From CAVWUA01 sp963758025 (lineage in GTDB: Bacteria > Planctomycetota > Planctomycetia > Isosphaerales > Isosphaeraceae), in the NCBI GenBank assembly GCA_963758025.1, contig CAVWUA010000026.1, forward strand, positions 83,063-147,062: 64,000 nucleotides of DNA, given 5' to 3'. The position numbers were made by a program, and so were the translations under genes. Shown one piece after another: positions 1 through 8,773 of the stretch. The notes below the pieces were generated by a model. It made no database searches, had not been told where the DNA came from, and worked only from the letters and a program-made list of their open reading frames with translations. Positions within the stretch are counted from its first letter, which is position 1, and each line of letters starts with the position of its first letter.

Positions 1-306
1 ATCAGTGCGCCGACCCGCTCTCGATCCCACGCCGGCAAGGTCGATCCGGGCATCGGCCAGGGCCTCGTCCGTCGCCCATCGCAGCAATTCAGGGGCCTCG
101 ATCCGCTCCGCATTTCCCGGCAACGGACAACCCGCGACGGGTGCCCCCGGCGGCAATCGCGGATCATCGAGCCAGCGGGCCGCCGAGCGTCCATCCCGAA
201 GCGCGGCCCACGTCGCTTCACGCCCAAACCCCAACCCAGTCACCAGGCCGATGCCCGTGACCAGCACGCGGCGAGACTCATCGTGATCCGGATCGGGGCG
301 TGACAT
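1..306 (-). CDS. beta-ketoacyl-ACP synthase, N-terminal part (cut by window edge)
   Basis: Only the first 102 codons lie in the window; the rest continues beyond position 1. The start ATG is at 306 and residues 13-25 read RRVLVTGIGLVTG, the usual N-terminal strand of the KAS I/II thiolase fold. The catalytic Cys-His-His residues would lie outside, so activity cannot be judged. Family members condense malonyl-ACP with an acyl chain in fatty acid or polyketide synthesis in the cytoplasm. The gene follows the Uma2 gene on the same strand after 15 bp, so the two are probably co-transcribed. It could belong to a polyketide or specialised lipid cluster rather than core FabF. Confidence 0.8.
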   Translation of the reverse strand, partial: MSRPDPDHDESRRVLVTGIGLVTGLGFGREATWAALRDGRSAARWLDDPRLPPGAPVAGCPLPGNAERIEAPELLRWATDEALADARIDLAGVGSRAGRRTD

Positions 307-321
307 GGCCAGGACGACGGC

Positions 322-1029
322 TCAGGCCGTCCCCTCACGTCGCGTGGCCAGTTCCTCGCGTGCCCACCGCTCGACCTCGACCGTCCACTGCATCTCCCCG
401 AGAGTCTCGGCCCGCATGATCCAGCCGACGGCCTCCCACGCGCGGAGCATCGGGAAGGCGAGACTCGTCTCGCTCTCGATGTACGAGCCATCCTGCCGCC
501 GTTGCAGAAACCGCAAGATCTGCCCGTCGAACGTCCAGACCTCCGGCACGCCCAGCGCTCCATAGACGACCAGCGCGTCGAGCAACGGATTCGTCAGCAC
601 GATCTCGATCGCCAGGTCGGGCGGCGGGTGCTCGGTCAGGTCGATGTCCCGGAGCCCACGAATCCGAGGTTCGTTCGCCAGGTAGAAGCAGGCGTCAGGC
701 TCCTTGGCCTTGATGACGTCCTCTCGCTGCCAGGTCGTTGACCCCGCGGACCGGAAGTTTACTTGAAGTCCGCGAGCGAGCGACTGCACAAAACCCGTAA
801 GATATCCTTTGAGGCATTCGTGCCAGTAGGACGGGCTCATCAGTTCCAGATCCCCATCAACATAAGTGATTCGAGGAACCGGCCGATCTCCCCGGGACGC
901 GCAGATCGATTCGAACAGGGACCAATCGACTCCGTGCAAGAGAACGCGCGCATCGACCTCCGGCCGGGCGATGGATGAGCGGAGCATCGTCGCGGGACCC
1001 GTCGTCCGCGGCTCGGTGGTCGTGCTCAC
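322..1029 (-). CDS. Uma2 family endonuclease-like protein
   Basis: The 235-residue product matches the Uma2 (DUF820) family, which has a PD-(D/E)xK restriction-endonuclease-like fold and is expanded in planctomycetes and cyanobacteria. Visible fold residues are E110-P-D112 and the pair D138/E142 in PPPDLAIEI. The GTG start at 1029 is preceded by GAGGAG at good spacing. Length is close to the family norm (180-240). The biological role of Uma2 proteins is unknown; nuclease activity is inferred from the fold only. It lies 22 bp after bioB on the same strand, but no functional link to biotin is evident. Confidence 0.85.
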   Translation of the reverse strand: MSTTTEPRTTGPATMLRSSIARPEVDARVLLHGVDWSLFESICASRGDRPVPRITYVDGDLELMSPSYWHECLKGYLTGFVQSLARGLQVNFRSAGSTTWQREDVIKAKEPDACFYLANEPRIRGLRDIDLTEHPPPDLAIEIVLTNPLLDALVVYGALGVPEVWTFDGQILRFLQRRQDGSYIESETSLAFPMLRAWEAVGWIMRAETLGEMQWTVEVERWAREELATRREGTA

Positions 1030-1051
1030 GATTCCATCTCCTCGGGCGATT

Positions 1052-2017
1052 CTAGCCAGCGTTTGCCGGCCGAGCTTTCAACCCCAGCCGCTCGAACATC
1101 TGACGATCCCGGTCGTGCTCGGGGTTCGCGGTCGTCAGCAGCTTCTCGCCGGCGAAGATCGAGTTGGCGCCGGCGAGGAAGCAGAGGGCCTGATCCTGCT
1201 CGGTCATGTGGATGCGGCCGGCGGAGAGGCGGACCATCGACGTGGGGAACAGGATGCGCGCGGTGGCGATCATGCGGACCATGTCCCAGATCGGCACCTC
1301 CGGCTGGTCGGCCAAGGGGGTCCCCTCGACGGCGACCAGCGCGTTGATCGGCACCGATTCGGGCGGCTCGGGCAGATTGGCGAGCGTGTGGAGCATGCCG
1401 ATGCGGTCGTCGTCGGACTCGCCCAGGCCGACGATCCCGCCGCAACAGACGTTGATCCCGGCATCGCGGACGTGGCCGAGGGTCTTCAAGCGGTCGTCGT
1501 AGGTGCGGGTCGTGATGATCTCGCCGTAGAACTCGGGCGAGGTGTCGAGGTTGTGGTTGTACGCATCCAGCCCCGCTTCCTTCAGCCGGCGGGCCTGGTC
1601 GTCGGTCAACATGCCGAGGGTGCAGCAGGCTTCCAGGCCCCCCATGGCCTTGACGCCGCGGACCATCTCCACGACGCGGTCGAACTGCGGGCCGTCCTTG
1701 ACCTCGCGCCAGGCGGCCCCCATGCAGAAGCGGGTCGCGCCGGAGTCCTTCGCCCTTCGCGCGGCGGCCAGCACGGCATCGACGTCCATCAAGGCGTGCG
1801 GGTCCACCGTCGTGTGATAGCGCGCGGCCTGGGGGCAATAGCCGCAATCCTCGGGGCAGCCGCCGGTCTTCACCGAGAGGAGCACGCAGACCTGGATCTC
1901 GCCCGGCTCATGGTGCTGGCGGTGGACCTCCCCGGCGCGGGCGATCAGGTCCAGGAGCGGGGAATGGTAAAGGTCGGCGACGTCCTGGCGCGTCGGCGGG
2001 GCGATCGTGGCCGTCAT
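1052..2017 (-). CDS. bioB: biotin synthase
   Basis: Radical SAM enzyme that inserts sulfur into dethiobiotin, the last step of biotin synthesis, in the cytoplasm. The radical-SAM cluster motif CPEDCGYC (Cys54, 58, 61) is present, followed by typical BioB blocks such as YNHNLDTSPE, CCGGIVGLGE and FPTSMVRLSAGR, the last carrying the Arg ligand of the 2Fe-2S cluster. About 321 residues, normal length. I chose the ATG at 2017, which has AGGA 6 nt upstream, over an in-frame ATG at 2071 that lies at the edge of a palindromic repeat and lacks a ribosome site. No other bio genes are in the window. Confidence 0.97.
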   Translation of the reverse strand: MTATIAPPTRQDVADLYHSPLLDLIARAGEVHRQHHEPGEIQVCVLLSVKTGGCPEDCGYCPQAARYHTTVDPHALMDVDAVLAAARRAKDSGATRFCMGAAWREVKDGPQFDRVVEMVRGVKAMGGLEACCTLGMLTDDQARRLKEAGLDAYNHNLDTSPEFYGEIITTRTYDDRLKTLGHVRDAGINVCCGGIVGLGESDDDRIGMLHTLANLPEPPESVPINALVAVEGTPLADQPEVPIWDMVRMIATARILFPTSMVRLSAGRIHMTEQDQALCFLAGANSIFAGEKLLTTANPEHDRDRQMFERLGLKARPANAG

Positions 2018-2070
2018 GGCGTTCCTGAGCTCGTTCACTTGGAAGGAAGGGATACTTATGGAGTTCGGCA

Positions 2071-2270
2071 TAGCAAATGGCAGATTTCAGATTCCGGATC
2101 TTCTAAGTGGTGCATCCGCCAAATCTCTTTCCTTGGAGCGCGGGCCTCTGGCCCGCTATCCCGGATGCGGGCCAGAGGCCCGCGCTCCAAAAACTTACCG
2201 GATGCGCCACGAAAAGAGGCAAGATATTTCTGGAATCTGGAATCTGGAATCCGGAATCTGCCATTTGCTA
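2071..2270. repeat. nested palindromic intergenic element
   Basis: The outer arms begin with a perfect 16-nt inverted pair, TAGCAAATGGCAGATT at 2071-2086 and its complement at 2255-2270. Just inside the left arm is GATTCCGGATCTTC (2090-2103), which recurs exactly at 26216 and 26476. Inside lies a second palindrome with perfect 22-nt arms at 2135-2156 and 2167-2188, flanked by near-inverted GTGCATCCG and CGGATGCGCCAC. The element sits in the bioB leader between two minus-strand genes, so it is transcribed and can fold strongly. A terminator or attenuator role is possible but not shown. Confidence 0.8.
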
Positions 2271-2334
2271 TGGGGCCGTCAGCATTGTCCGTTGTCGCGT
2301 CGGAACATGGCGACAACGCGCGCGGTTGCTTCGC

Positions 2335-2541
2335 TTATCGTCGGGCCGTTTTGCAGATCACGAAGACGGCACCGGCCGCGAGGAAGGCCGTGCCAACCAG
2401 GCCGTACAGCGGGTTGCCGCTGGATTCTTCCACCGGCTCGGTCTCGCCGGTAATTTCCTGCGCGGGTGCGACGGCCGGCAGGCCGGTCAACACCAGGGCC
2501 ACGGACAGGGTGGCGAGCGGTCGGAACAGGCGGCGGATCAT
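2335..2541 (-). CDS. small secreted or membrane protein, unknown
   Basis: A 68-residue protein with an N-terminal signal peptide-like segment (MIRRLFRPLATLSVALVLTG to about residue 27, ending APA-Q) and a second hydrophobic stretch near the C-terminus (YGLVGTAFLAAGAVFVICK) followed by basic residues. This suggests an exported protein held by a C-terminal helix. Its ATG overlaps the stop of the upstream HYExAFE gene in an ATGA junction, so the two are probably translationally coupled. I do not recognise a family. Confidence 0.65.
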   Translation of the reverse strand: MIRRLFRPLATLSVALVLTGLPAVAPAQEITGETEPVEESSGNPLYGLVGTAFLAAGAVFVICKTARR

Positions 2542-3098
2542 CGGTCACGCTCCTTGAGGGGTCGGGGACGCCTGGGGGCCTCGGCGGTCATCGGGAGCCA
2601 TTCCTGGAGCGGTCGGACCCGGCGGCGGAACGCCGCGCGGGCCATTGCCACCGCTTTCCAGGCGGGGCCTCGCGAGCGAAGGTGGGCGATGTAGTCGTCC
2701 AGCCCGACCGCCCAGAACCGATACCGGCGGTTCCGGAACGAGAACGAGCCGTCGCCCGGCGGCAAGGGGAACGGCGGTGGCGGCTCGGCATACACAAACG
2801 CCAGGACCGCCCGGAACCCCGGGCCGAACATCGCCTGCCAGCGGGTCAGGCCGTCCAGGTCGTCGGTCGTCACCCAGTTCTCCCAGGCCCGACGCCCCCG
2901 ACCGTCCTTCCCCCGCTTGCCCTTCACCTCGACCACGAGGTTCAGGCCCATTCGAGGATACAATATGAAGTCGGGATTTTTCAGCCCCTCCTCCCCGGAA
3001 ACCGCGCGCTTGGCCTCGTTGACCGCCACGCAAGGCACTCGCAGCGAACGGACATACGCCTCGAACGCCGCCTCGTAGTGGTTCCTGCGGTTGGCCAT
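2538..3098 (-). CDS. HYExAFE family protein, PD-(D/E)xK nuclease-like
   Basis: A 186-residue protein opening with the H7-Y8-E9-x-A-F12-E13 signature known mainly from planctomycetes. Downstream it shows NPDF (P42, D43) and VVEVKGKR with E57-x-K59, the spacing of a PD-(D/E)xK nuclease core. Residues 75-103 (WVTTDDLDGLTRWQAM) fit a substrate-recognition segment of Holliday-resolvase-like folds. The function is not established; a DNA-processing role is inference from the motif. I chose ATG 3098 because the signature begins there; a longer reading up to 3308 has no family-like sequence. It overlaps the small membrane gene by 4 bp and follows a two-helix membrane gene after 20 bp. Confidence 0.75.
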   Translation of the reverse strand: MANRRNHYEAAFEAYVRSLRVPCVAVNEAKRAVSGEEGLKNPDFILYPRMGLNLVVEVKGKRGKDGRGRRAWENWVTTDDLDGLTRWQAMFGPGFRAVLAFVYAEPPPPFPLPPGDGSFSFRNRRYRFWAVGLDDYIAHLRSRGPAWKAVAMARAAFRRRVRPLQEWLPMTAEAPRRPRPLKERDR

Positions 3099-3118
3099 CG
3101 GGTTGCCTCGGAAGGCGC

Positions 3119-3493
3119 CTAACGCGCCGGGACCGACTCCATGCGGTTCGCGTGCCGGGACGCCGCCAGGTAACGACTCCACTTCACCAGGAACAGCATT
3201 GAGGCGACGACGCCGAGAAAGATCAAATTCAGGAGCATCATCAGGATGAGCGGGTTGTGGATCGCCACACGGACGCCGAACAGATCGATCCAGATGGAGT
3301 GGTGCCACACCAACGCGGTTTCTCCACCGTTCCGGGCGACGGAGGTCGGATCATGGAACGTCGCATTCAGCGGTTTCATCGCCACGTAGAGACGGGCATT
3401 GAACAGCGCGAAGGCCAGGACGATGACCGCCAGTTCGGCCAGGGAGAGGCGGAACGGGCGGAAACGGGGGGCGTGATCCTGGTTCGGGCTCAT
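3119..3493 (-). CDS. two-helix membrane protein, unknown
   Basis: A 124-residue protein with two predicted membrane segments: about residues 15-34 (LSLAELAVIVLAFALFNARL) and 78-105 (NPLILMMLLNLIFLGVVASM). The loop between them is about 45 residues with WHHSIWIDLFGVRV. The C-terminus is basic. No family recognised. It lies in a tight minus-strand run between the YkgJ-type gene (10 bp upstream) and the HYExAFE gene (20 bp downstream), so it is likely part of the same operon. Confidence 0.7.
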   Translation of the reverse strand: MSPNQDHAPRFRPFRLSLAELAVIVLAFALFNARLYVAMKPLNATFHDPTSVARNGGETALVWHHSIWIDLFGVRVAIHNPLILMMLLNLIFLGVVASMLFLVKWSRYLAASRHANRMESVPAR

Positions 3494-3503
3494 CGGCGCT
3501 CCT

Positions 3504-3968
3504 TCACTTCTCCTTCGGGCCGATACCGACAACCAACGGCCCCGACGGCGTCTTCCGCCGGCGCTTCGGGGGAAGGACGGCCTCGGCATATTCCCAGATC
3601 TGCTCCGGAGTTTCGAAAACCTTGTCGAACGTCCAGTCCTCGTCGTACTCGCAATCGTCGGACGAATACTCCTGGCAGACCCGGGGACGATTCAGGTAAA
3701 TGGCGCAACGGTCCTCTCGGGTGAGATACTGGCAGCGCGTCATTACCAAGAGATACCAGGTTCCGCCCTCGACGTACACCAGGGTTTGCCCGTGCGCCAG
3801 ATACCAGCGGATCGCGTCGTAGTCGTCCCAGGTCGTCGGCGTCTCGATCGGCAGCGAAAAATACCGGCAGCACTTCCCCACGCAATGATCGCAGAGACAC
3901 TCGTCCGGCTTCAGGTCCTCACGTCCAACTTTCCCCTTGCGTCGCGTTGTGGAACGGTTCGATGCCAA
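3504..3968 (-). CDS. YkgJ family cysteine-cluster protein
   Basis: A 154-residue protein with the metal-binding cluster C24-x-C26-x2-C29-x3-C33-C34 and further conserved cysteines in RCQYLTREDRCAIYLNRPRVC, the pattern of the CxxCxxCC (YkgJ) family, thought to bind zinc or iron. The reaction is unknown. The start is TTG at 3968 with GAGGT about 9 nt upstream; no ATG fits. It leads a run of four minus-strand genes to 2335. About 65 bp separate it from the homocysteine methyltransferase upstream. Confidence 0.85.
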   Translation of the reverse strand: MASNRSTTRRKGKVGREDLKPDECLCDHCVGKCCRYFSLPIETPTTWDDYDAIRWYLAHGQTLVYVEGGTWYLLVMTRCQYLTREDRCAIYLNRPRVCQEYSSDDCEYDEDWTFDKVFETPEQIWEYAEAVLPPKRRRKTPSGPLVVGIGPKEK

Positions 3969-4032
3969 GGCCGCGGACCTCTGCGTTGGGGGCGTTCGTT
4001 GCGTCGGGAAACGGTCCTATTGTCGTCGTATT

Positions 4033-4851
4033 TCACACCTTCGGCAAGATGGACGTTCCGATCGCACTCCGCAACGCCGCGACATGGGCCTCGGTCGTTC
4101 CGCAACATCCACCGAACAGCCGAACACCAGACGCCCGGAGCGCGGGGACCGACGCCGCGAACGCCAAGGGAGAGGTCGGCGGCTCTCCCGGAAGCCCACC
4201 CCCCGGCTTGGACAGAAACGGCAAGTCCCCCCCGATCGCGGAACGCAACGTCCCGAGCCGTTCGATCACGACCTCCAGCGGCTCGCAATTGATCCCGACG
4301 GCCGAGGCCCCGCGCGGGAAAGAATCACTGTTCTCACCGTTCCAGCCACCGACGATCGAGACGAGGATAGGCAGTTCGAACGTTTCCCGAAGTCGTTCCA
4401 AGCCGCGACGGGCGTCTTCCGCGGTATGCGTTTCCAGAATCAGGGCATCAACCCCCTCGGCCACCAGCACGGCCGCCGCGTCCCGGTACGCGGCCGGATC
4501 ACCGATCGCCGTTGGGCCGAGACAGCCGACGACGAAGCGGTCGGGACCGGCGGCCTCACGGGCCAACGCCACGGCCCGGCGGAGGATCGCCGGTACGTCG
4601 CCCGCGCGGCCGAACCGCGCGAGCCAGACCCGGTTCGCGCCGAAGGTGTTCGTCAGCAAGGCGTCGGCCCCGGCGGCCACGTCGCGCCGGTGAATGTCGA
4701 GAACGTCGTCGGGATGCGACAGGTTCCACAAGCACGGGTCGTCCCGATCGAGCGTCAGTCCCCGCGCGATCAGGCGGGTGCCCATCGCGGCGTCGAGGAG
4801 CAACGGCCCGCGACGCAGAGCCCGGGAAAACCGGGAACCTGGCTCAGTCAC
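4033..4851 (-). CDS. homocysteine S-methyltransferase family protein
   Basis: A 272-residue TIM-barrel enzyme of the MetH N-domain/BhmT type, transferring a methyl group to homocysteine. The zinc ligands are visible: C189 in VGINCEP and C249-C250 in FGGCCGT. The N-terminal LLLDAAMGTRL is also diagnostic. Length fits the stand-alone form (about 280-310). The start is GTG at 4851, inside the final codons of the M50 protease gene (8-bp overlap), with no clear ribosome site, so translation is likely coupled. The methyl donor cannot be told from sequence. Confidence 0.88.
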   Translation of the reverse strand: MTEPGSRFSRALRRGPLLLDAAMGTRLIARGLTLDRDDPCLWNLSHPDDVLDIHRRDVAAGADALLTNTFGANRVWLARFGRAGDVPAILRRAVALAREAAGPDRFVVGCLGPTAIGDPAAYRDAAAVLVAEGVDALILETHTAEDARRGLERLRETFELPILVSIVGGWNGENSDSFPRGASAVGINCEPLEVVIERLGTLRSAIGGDLPFLSKPGGGLPGEPPTSPLAFAASVPALRASGVRLFGGCCGTTEAHVAALRSAIGTSILPKV

Positions 4852-5911
4852 TGGACTTGGTGCGGTTGCGGTACTTGACGCTGACGCGGACGAGGAAGCG
4901 TTGCTCGTCGGCAGTCAGCGAGGCACGGCCTTCGCGGTGAATCTTGTCGAGGATCTCGTCCATGCGCTGCTCCTCGGCGGCTTCCTTGGCGAGTCGGCGG
5001 CGGAGCCGCATCTCGGAACGTCGGCGCCGCCATCGTTTCAAGGCCCCTTCCCGGCGTGGCCGGACGGTCGCGGCGCCGGCTTCCAGGCTGGTGTACCCTT
5101 GCGAGAAGTCGTAGCCGAAGATGCCGTCGTCGAAGAAGCCCCCGTCATCGAGCATCCGGGCCTCGAACCGGGCGATCAGGTAGATCGTCAGGCCGAGGAA
5201 GATCAACGGGACACCGTTGTGCGCGCCGCTGAGCACGCGGAAGAGGCCGCCTAGCCCGAGAACCAGGGCCGCGACCCGCGAGGTCCAGTGGCCGATCATC
5301 GCGTCGCGGCTCGGCCCGGACCAGGGCCCTTCCATCAAGCCGCGGAAGATCCGCCCGCCGTCGAGCGGCAGGGCGGGGATCAGGTTGGCGAGGAAGAGGA
5401 CCCAGTTGAGATAGCCGAACCAGCCGATCCACCAGCGGGCGCTGAAGGCCGCCGCCAGGGTCTTGCCGTCAGCGAGCCAGGGTGCGCCACCTCCCGCGCT
5501 GTTGCCGAACGGATTGAAGACCATCCGCGCGTCGGCGAAATGCAATCCGATGGCGACGGAAAGGGCCAGGGCCCCGCTGACGATCAGGCCGCCGGCCGCC
5601 ACGAGCATCGGCTCCGTCCCGCGCAGCAGGTACGGCGGAAGGGGGCCGACAAAGTTCCCCAGGGGCCAGAGCCGGACCTCCTCCGGTTCGACACCCAGCC
5701 GGCTGGCCATCGCCAGATGTCCCAGCTCGTGCAGCAGCAGAACCAGCAGCAACATGGAGAGCCAGGCCGCCGTCTCGACGACGGGGTGCCCTGGGTCCAG
5801 CGCCGCGAAAAGTAGTTTGGAAACCACGTACCCGATCAGCAGGACGTGGACCCGAACCTGGACCCCAGCCCAGCGAACCAGGGGGATCGACCAGGTGAGA
5901 GGATCACTCAT
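4844..5911 (-). CDS. M50 (site-2 protease) family membrane metalloprotease
   Basis: A multi-pass membrane protein of 355 residues. The zinc motif HELGH is at residues 61-65, and the second catalytic block NLIPALPLDGGR lies near residue 175. Site-2 proteases cut substrates within the membrane, often anti-sigma factors. There is no CBS or PDZ domain; the tail (about 270-355) is highly basic, with WRRRRSEMRLRRRLA, and looks cytoplasmic. The start at ATG 5911 is preferred; a TTG 12 nt upstream is possible. It is coupled by overlap to the homocysteine methyltransferase gene. Substrate unknown. Confidence 0.88.
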   Translation of the reverse strand: MSDPLTWSIPLVRWAGVQVRVHVLLIGYVVSKLLFAALDPGHPVVETAAWLSMLLLVLLLHELGHLAMASRLGVEPEEVRLWPLGNFVGPLPPYLLRGTEPMLVAAGGLIVSGALALSVAIGLHFADARMVFNPFGNSAGGGAPWLADGKTLAAAFSARWWIGWFGYLNWVLFLANLIPALPLDGGRIFRGLMEGPWSGPSRDAMIGHWTSRVAALVLGLGGLFRVLSGAHNGVPLIFLGLTIYLIARFEARMLDDGGFFDDGIFGYDFSQGYTSLEAGAATVRPRREGALKRWRRRRSEMRLRRRLAKEAAEEQRMDEILDKIHREGRASLTADEQRFLVRVSVKYRNRTKSSD

Positions 5912-6101
5912 GGGGAGCCCCAACCGAGGCGGTAATGCCTGTTTCCAAAGGGCAGGCGTCTGGCGTCGTCCCTGTATCTTCCCAGTGTAGCAACCGACAG
6001 GACGCTCGGCAACGATTCGTATGCGGGATGCCCTGAGTTTCCCGCAAGGTTAATCGAGGTCACTGAGCGTACCGCCGGGCTCACGGGGCAGACAAGGACA
6101 A

Positions 6102-6171
6102 AGAGTTCGTCGCAAAGACGCGAACCGTCGCAAATTCCTTGCAACCGTTGCGCCTTTTGCGATTCACTCGA
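6102..6171. repeat. dispersed CGCAAAGACGCGAA-type repeat
   Basis: The 290-bp gap between the M50 gene and the hydrolase gene has no convincing gene. At 6110-6165 it holds CGCAAAGACGCGAA followed by CGCAA and an inverted partner TTGCGCCTTTTGCG. The same short motif occurs at 28351-28385 and, inverted, at 61172-61210. Function unknown. Confidence 0.5.
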
Positions 6172-6201
6172 TCGACACTCTCGAGTCGAACGCCGATCGT
6201 C

Positions 6202-7431
6202 TCACTTCCGCCGTTCGCCGCGAAGCCAGCCCTCAATGACCGGGTAAACCTCCCGCCCTGACGTCAATCCGACGAGGGTGTCGTCGTGACCGGCGTCGAC
6301 GGCGAATCCCTGGGCGCGGCCGAAGACGATCATCGTCTTGTCGGGCGAGCCGATGTGCTCATACAGGTAAGTCTGGATCGGAGGCGGGGCGAAGCGGTCG
6401 GCCGAGCCGCAGGTGATCAGGACCGGAACCTGGATGTTGCCGATCGACCGGGCGTAGTTCCAGCGCTTGCTGGCATCCCACAGCTCGCCGTCGGTGGACA
6501 GCGCCATGTACTGCTTCATCAGGCCGATCGACGGGACGTCCACCGCCCAGGTTCCCAGGGCTTCGTACACCTTCGGGCTGACGTTCTGGACGTTGAAGAA
6601 CAGGTTGTGGACGCTCGTCCGCACGTCCTGCGTCAGTTGCTCCCCGCGCAGCTCGCCGGTCAACTGCCGTTGCCGCGTGCGGATCATCTCCTGGAAGAAT
6701 GGCAGGATGAGCTGGCCGTCGGTCATCGTGACCTGGCTGCCGACCGTGACGAGCTGGCCGATCCCCGGGTTGCCGTACCGCGAGAGGTGGCAGAGGGCGA
6801 CGATGCCCCCCATCGAGTGCCCGATCCAGGCCACCTGAGGCGCTCCGGTGTGATGGCGGACCAGCCGCACGAGGGCCGGCACGTCGTGGGCGATGTGGTC
6901 GTCCATCGTGTAATTGGCGTACTTCGGGTCGATCGACGTGTAGCCGGTCGGCGCGAACTTGTCCCTCGTCAGCTTCCGCACCGCCCCGCCAAGCAAGGCA
7001 TCCGGCGCGCTATCGAGCTTGAAGACCCACTTCTGGCTCAGGCCGCTACCCCGCAGGTCCACGACCCAGACGTCATACCCGGCCTGCGACAGAAAGCGCG
7101 GCAGACTGCACGACGGATCGAGGTCCCAGAACGAGGAGTTGTACGTCAGGCCGTGGCAGAGGATCACCGGCAAGGCCCCGGGACGGGGTTGACCGGCCGG
7201 GGGAAACCGGCGTGCCACGAGCGTCCAGCCGTCGGCCGTGCGGACGGGAAATGTCGACGGCTCGGCGTTGGGGTCGATCAACCGCTTGACGTTCTCCGGC
7301 TCGACCGCCTTGCGGAGCGTGTTCCGGGCCGCGTTCTCGAACAGCTTTCCAAAATCCTGCGCCCGTCCCAACGCGGGGACCATCCACAACCCGACGGCGA
7401 TTGCCAGGCCAAGTAACCGTTTCACGCTCAT
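6202..7431 (-). CDS. secreted alpha/beta hydrolase
   Basis: A 409-residue protein with a Sec signal peptide (MSVKRLLGLAIAVGL to about residue 22, cut after LGRA). The hydrolase core has the oxyanion block VILCHGLTYNSSFWDLD and the nucleophile elbow GHSMGG; a late Asp (GSADRF) and His (DAGHDD) complete a plausible triad. Lipase- or esterase-like families share this pattern; the substrate is unknown. Start ATG 7431 is chosen because AGGAG lies 9 nt upstream and the signal peptide begins there. It is divergent from aroE. Confidence 0.85.
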   Translation of the reverse strand: MSVKRLLGLAIAVGLWMVPALGRAQDFGKLFENAARNTLRKAVEPENVKRLIDPNAEPSTFPVRTADGWTLVARRFPPAGQPRPGALPVILCHGLTYNSSFWDLDPSCSLPRFLSQAGYDVWVVDLRGSGLSQKWVFKLDSAPDALLGGAVRKLTRDKFAPTGYTSIDPKYANYTMDDHIAHDVPALVRLVRHHTGAPQVAWIGHSMGGIVALCHLSRYGNPGIGQLVTVGSQVTMTDGQLILPFFQEMIRTRQRQLTGELRGEQLTQDVRTSVHNLFFNVQNVSPKVYEALGTWAVDVPSIGLMKQYMALSTDGELWDASKRWNYARSIGNIQVPVLITCGSADRFAPPPIQTYLYEHIGSPDKTMIVFGRAQGFAVDAGHDDTLVGLTSGREVYPVIEGWLRGERRK

Positions 7432-7636
7432 GGAAGTGGACTCCTTCCGTGAAGGGGGATGATGAGGGCTCTTTCGGATCTCCATTCCGATCCACAGCGC
7501 CGGTCGGTCCTTTACCATATAACGACCGGCCGGAACACCCGAGCTGACCACCCGCTTCCGCCGGAGGACCGTTTGCGGTAGGGTCGTGAGCGTTGTCCCA
7601 AGATCCGACCCGTGCCGATGTTGGAGCCGATCGACC

Positions 7637-8492
7637 GTGTCCACCTCTCGCTCGTTTCTGCAAGGTCTTGTCGGTGTCTTCGGGTTTCCGGTGGCCGAGA
7701 ATCCCACCCAGGCGATGATCGAACCGGCCTTCGCCGCGATGGGCCTCGACTGGCGTTACCTGACGGTCGAGGTTCATCCCGACGCCCTCGGCGATGCCGT
7801 ACGGGGTGCCCGCGCGATGAACTGGCGAGGGTTCAACTGCACGATTCCCCACAAGGTGGCCGTGATCGACCACCTGGACCGACTCAGTCCATCGGCCGAG
7901 ATGATCGGCGCGGTCAATTGCGTCATCCATCAGAACGGCACCCTGATCGGCGAGAACACCGACGGCAAGGGGTTCCTCCAGTCGCTCGAAACCCTGCGTC
8001 CCGCCAGGGGGTTACGTGGAGTCATCCTGGGCGCCGGGCGCGGCGCGGGCCATCGGGTTCGAACTGGCCCTGGCGGGCGCGGGCCATCTGAGAATCGTCA
8101 ACCGCACCCCGGAACGAGCTCGTGAACTCGCCGAATCGATCCGCCAGAAGACCGGCGTGCCGACCGAGCCGGTGGCATGGGAAGCCGATTATCCCATTCC
8201 CGACGATGCCGAGGTCGTCATCAACGCGACCTCGATCGGTCTCTACCCGGATCTTGAGGCCCGCGTCCCGCTCGTTCTCGACACACTCCACCCCGGCCTG
8301 ATCGTCTGCGATGTGATCCCGAACCCTCCGCGTACCAGGCTCTTACGCGATGCCGAGAGCCGAGGCTGCACCACGCTCGACGGTCTCGGGATGCTCGTCA
8401 ACCAGGGGATCATCGGCATCCAGGTCTGGTCGGGCCAGTCCCCCGATCCCGAGGTCATGCGTCAGGCCCTTCAGACCCTCTTCGCCTCATGA
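7637..8492 (+). CDS. aroE: shikimate dehydrogenase, split by one frameshift
   Basis: Reduces 3-dehydroshikimate with NADPH in aromatic amino acid synthesis. The first frame carries GFPVAENPTQAM, the catalytic Lys block NCTIPHKV and GENTDGKGF; the second carries ALAGAGHLRIVNRT, INATSIG and GLGMLVNQG. The frames meet inside the nucleotide-binding loop, where the first reads VILGAG and the second GAARAIGFELALAG. One extra G in the run at about 8036-8039 restores LGAGGAARAI. The GTG at 7637, with GGAG about 10 nt upstream, is the likely start. A sequencing error is more likely than a pseudogene because both halves are intact. Confidence 0.92.
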
Positions 8493-8773
8493 TCGAACCC
8501 GCCCACCCGTACCACGTTGAGGTCTCCGATAGATATCGGTCTTCCCATTTTTTACAAGCCGGAATGGGAAGGGGTGGCCAAGTTGACATTTACGCAGCAG
8601 GGAACGACCGGTACACGGCGACGCCATTTTTTTCGCAAGTGATTTTGGAAAAAAGACTTGAGTCCTATCGTCGGTCATTCCACAAGGCCGTGGCACGGAG
8701 CGTGCATTTCTCTTTGTGTAGCCATCAGAAAACCTGACCTGAAGGCGATGACAACTCAACTGGGGAGATACCG
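8493..8773. other. intergenic, no gene seen
   Basis: About 280 bp between aroE and csrA. It is less GC-rich than its surroundings and contains TTGACA at 8583 but no convincing -10 partner at normal spacing. A GGGGAG at 8761-8766 probably serves as the csrA ribosome site. No conserved RNA or palindrome was recognised. Confidence 0.4.

Noticed and set aside
866..2557. Long open reading frame on the plus strand over bioB
   Set aside because: It is the complement of bioB and its neighbours, with no family-like sequence. Long antisense frames are common at this GC content.
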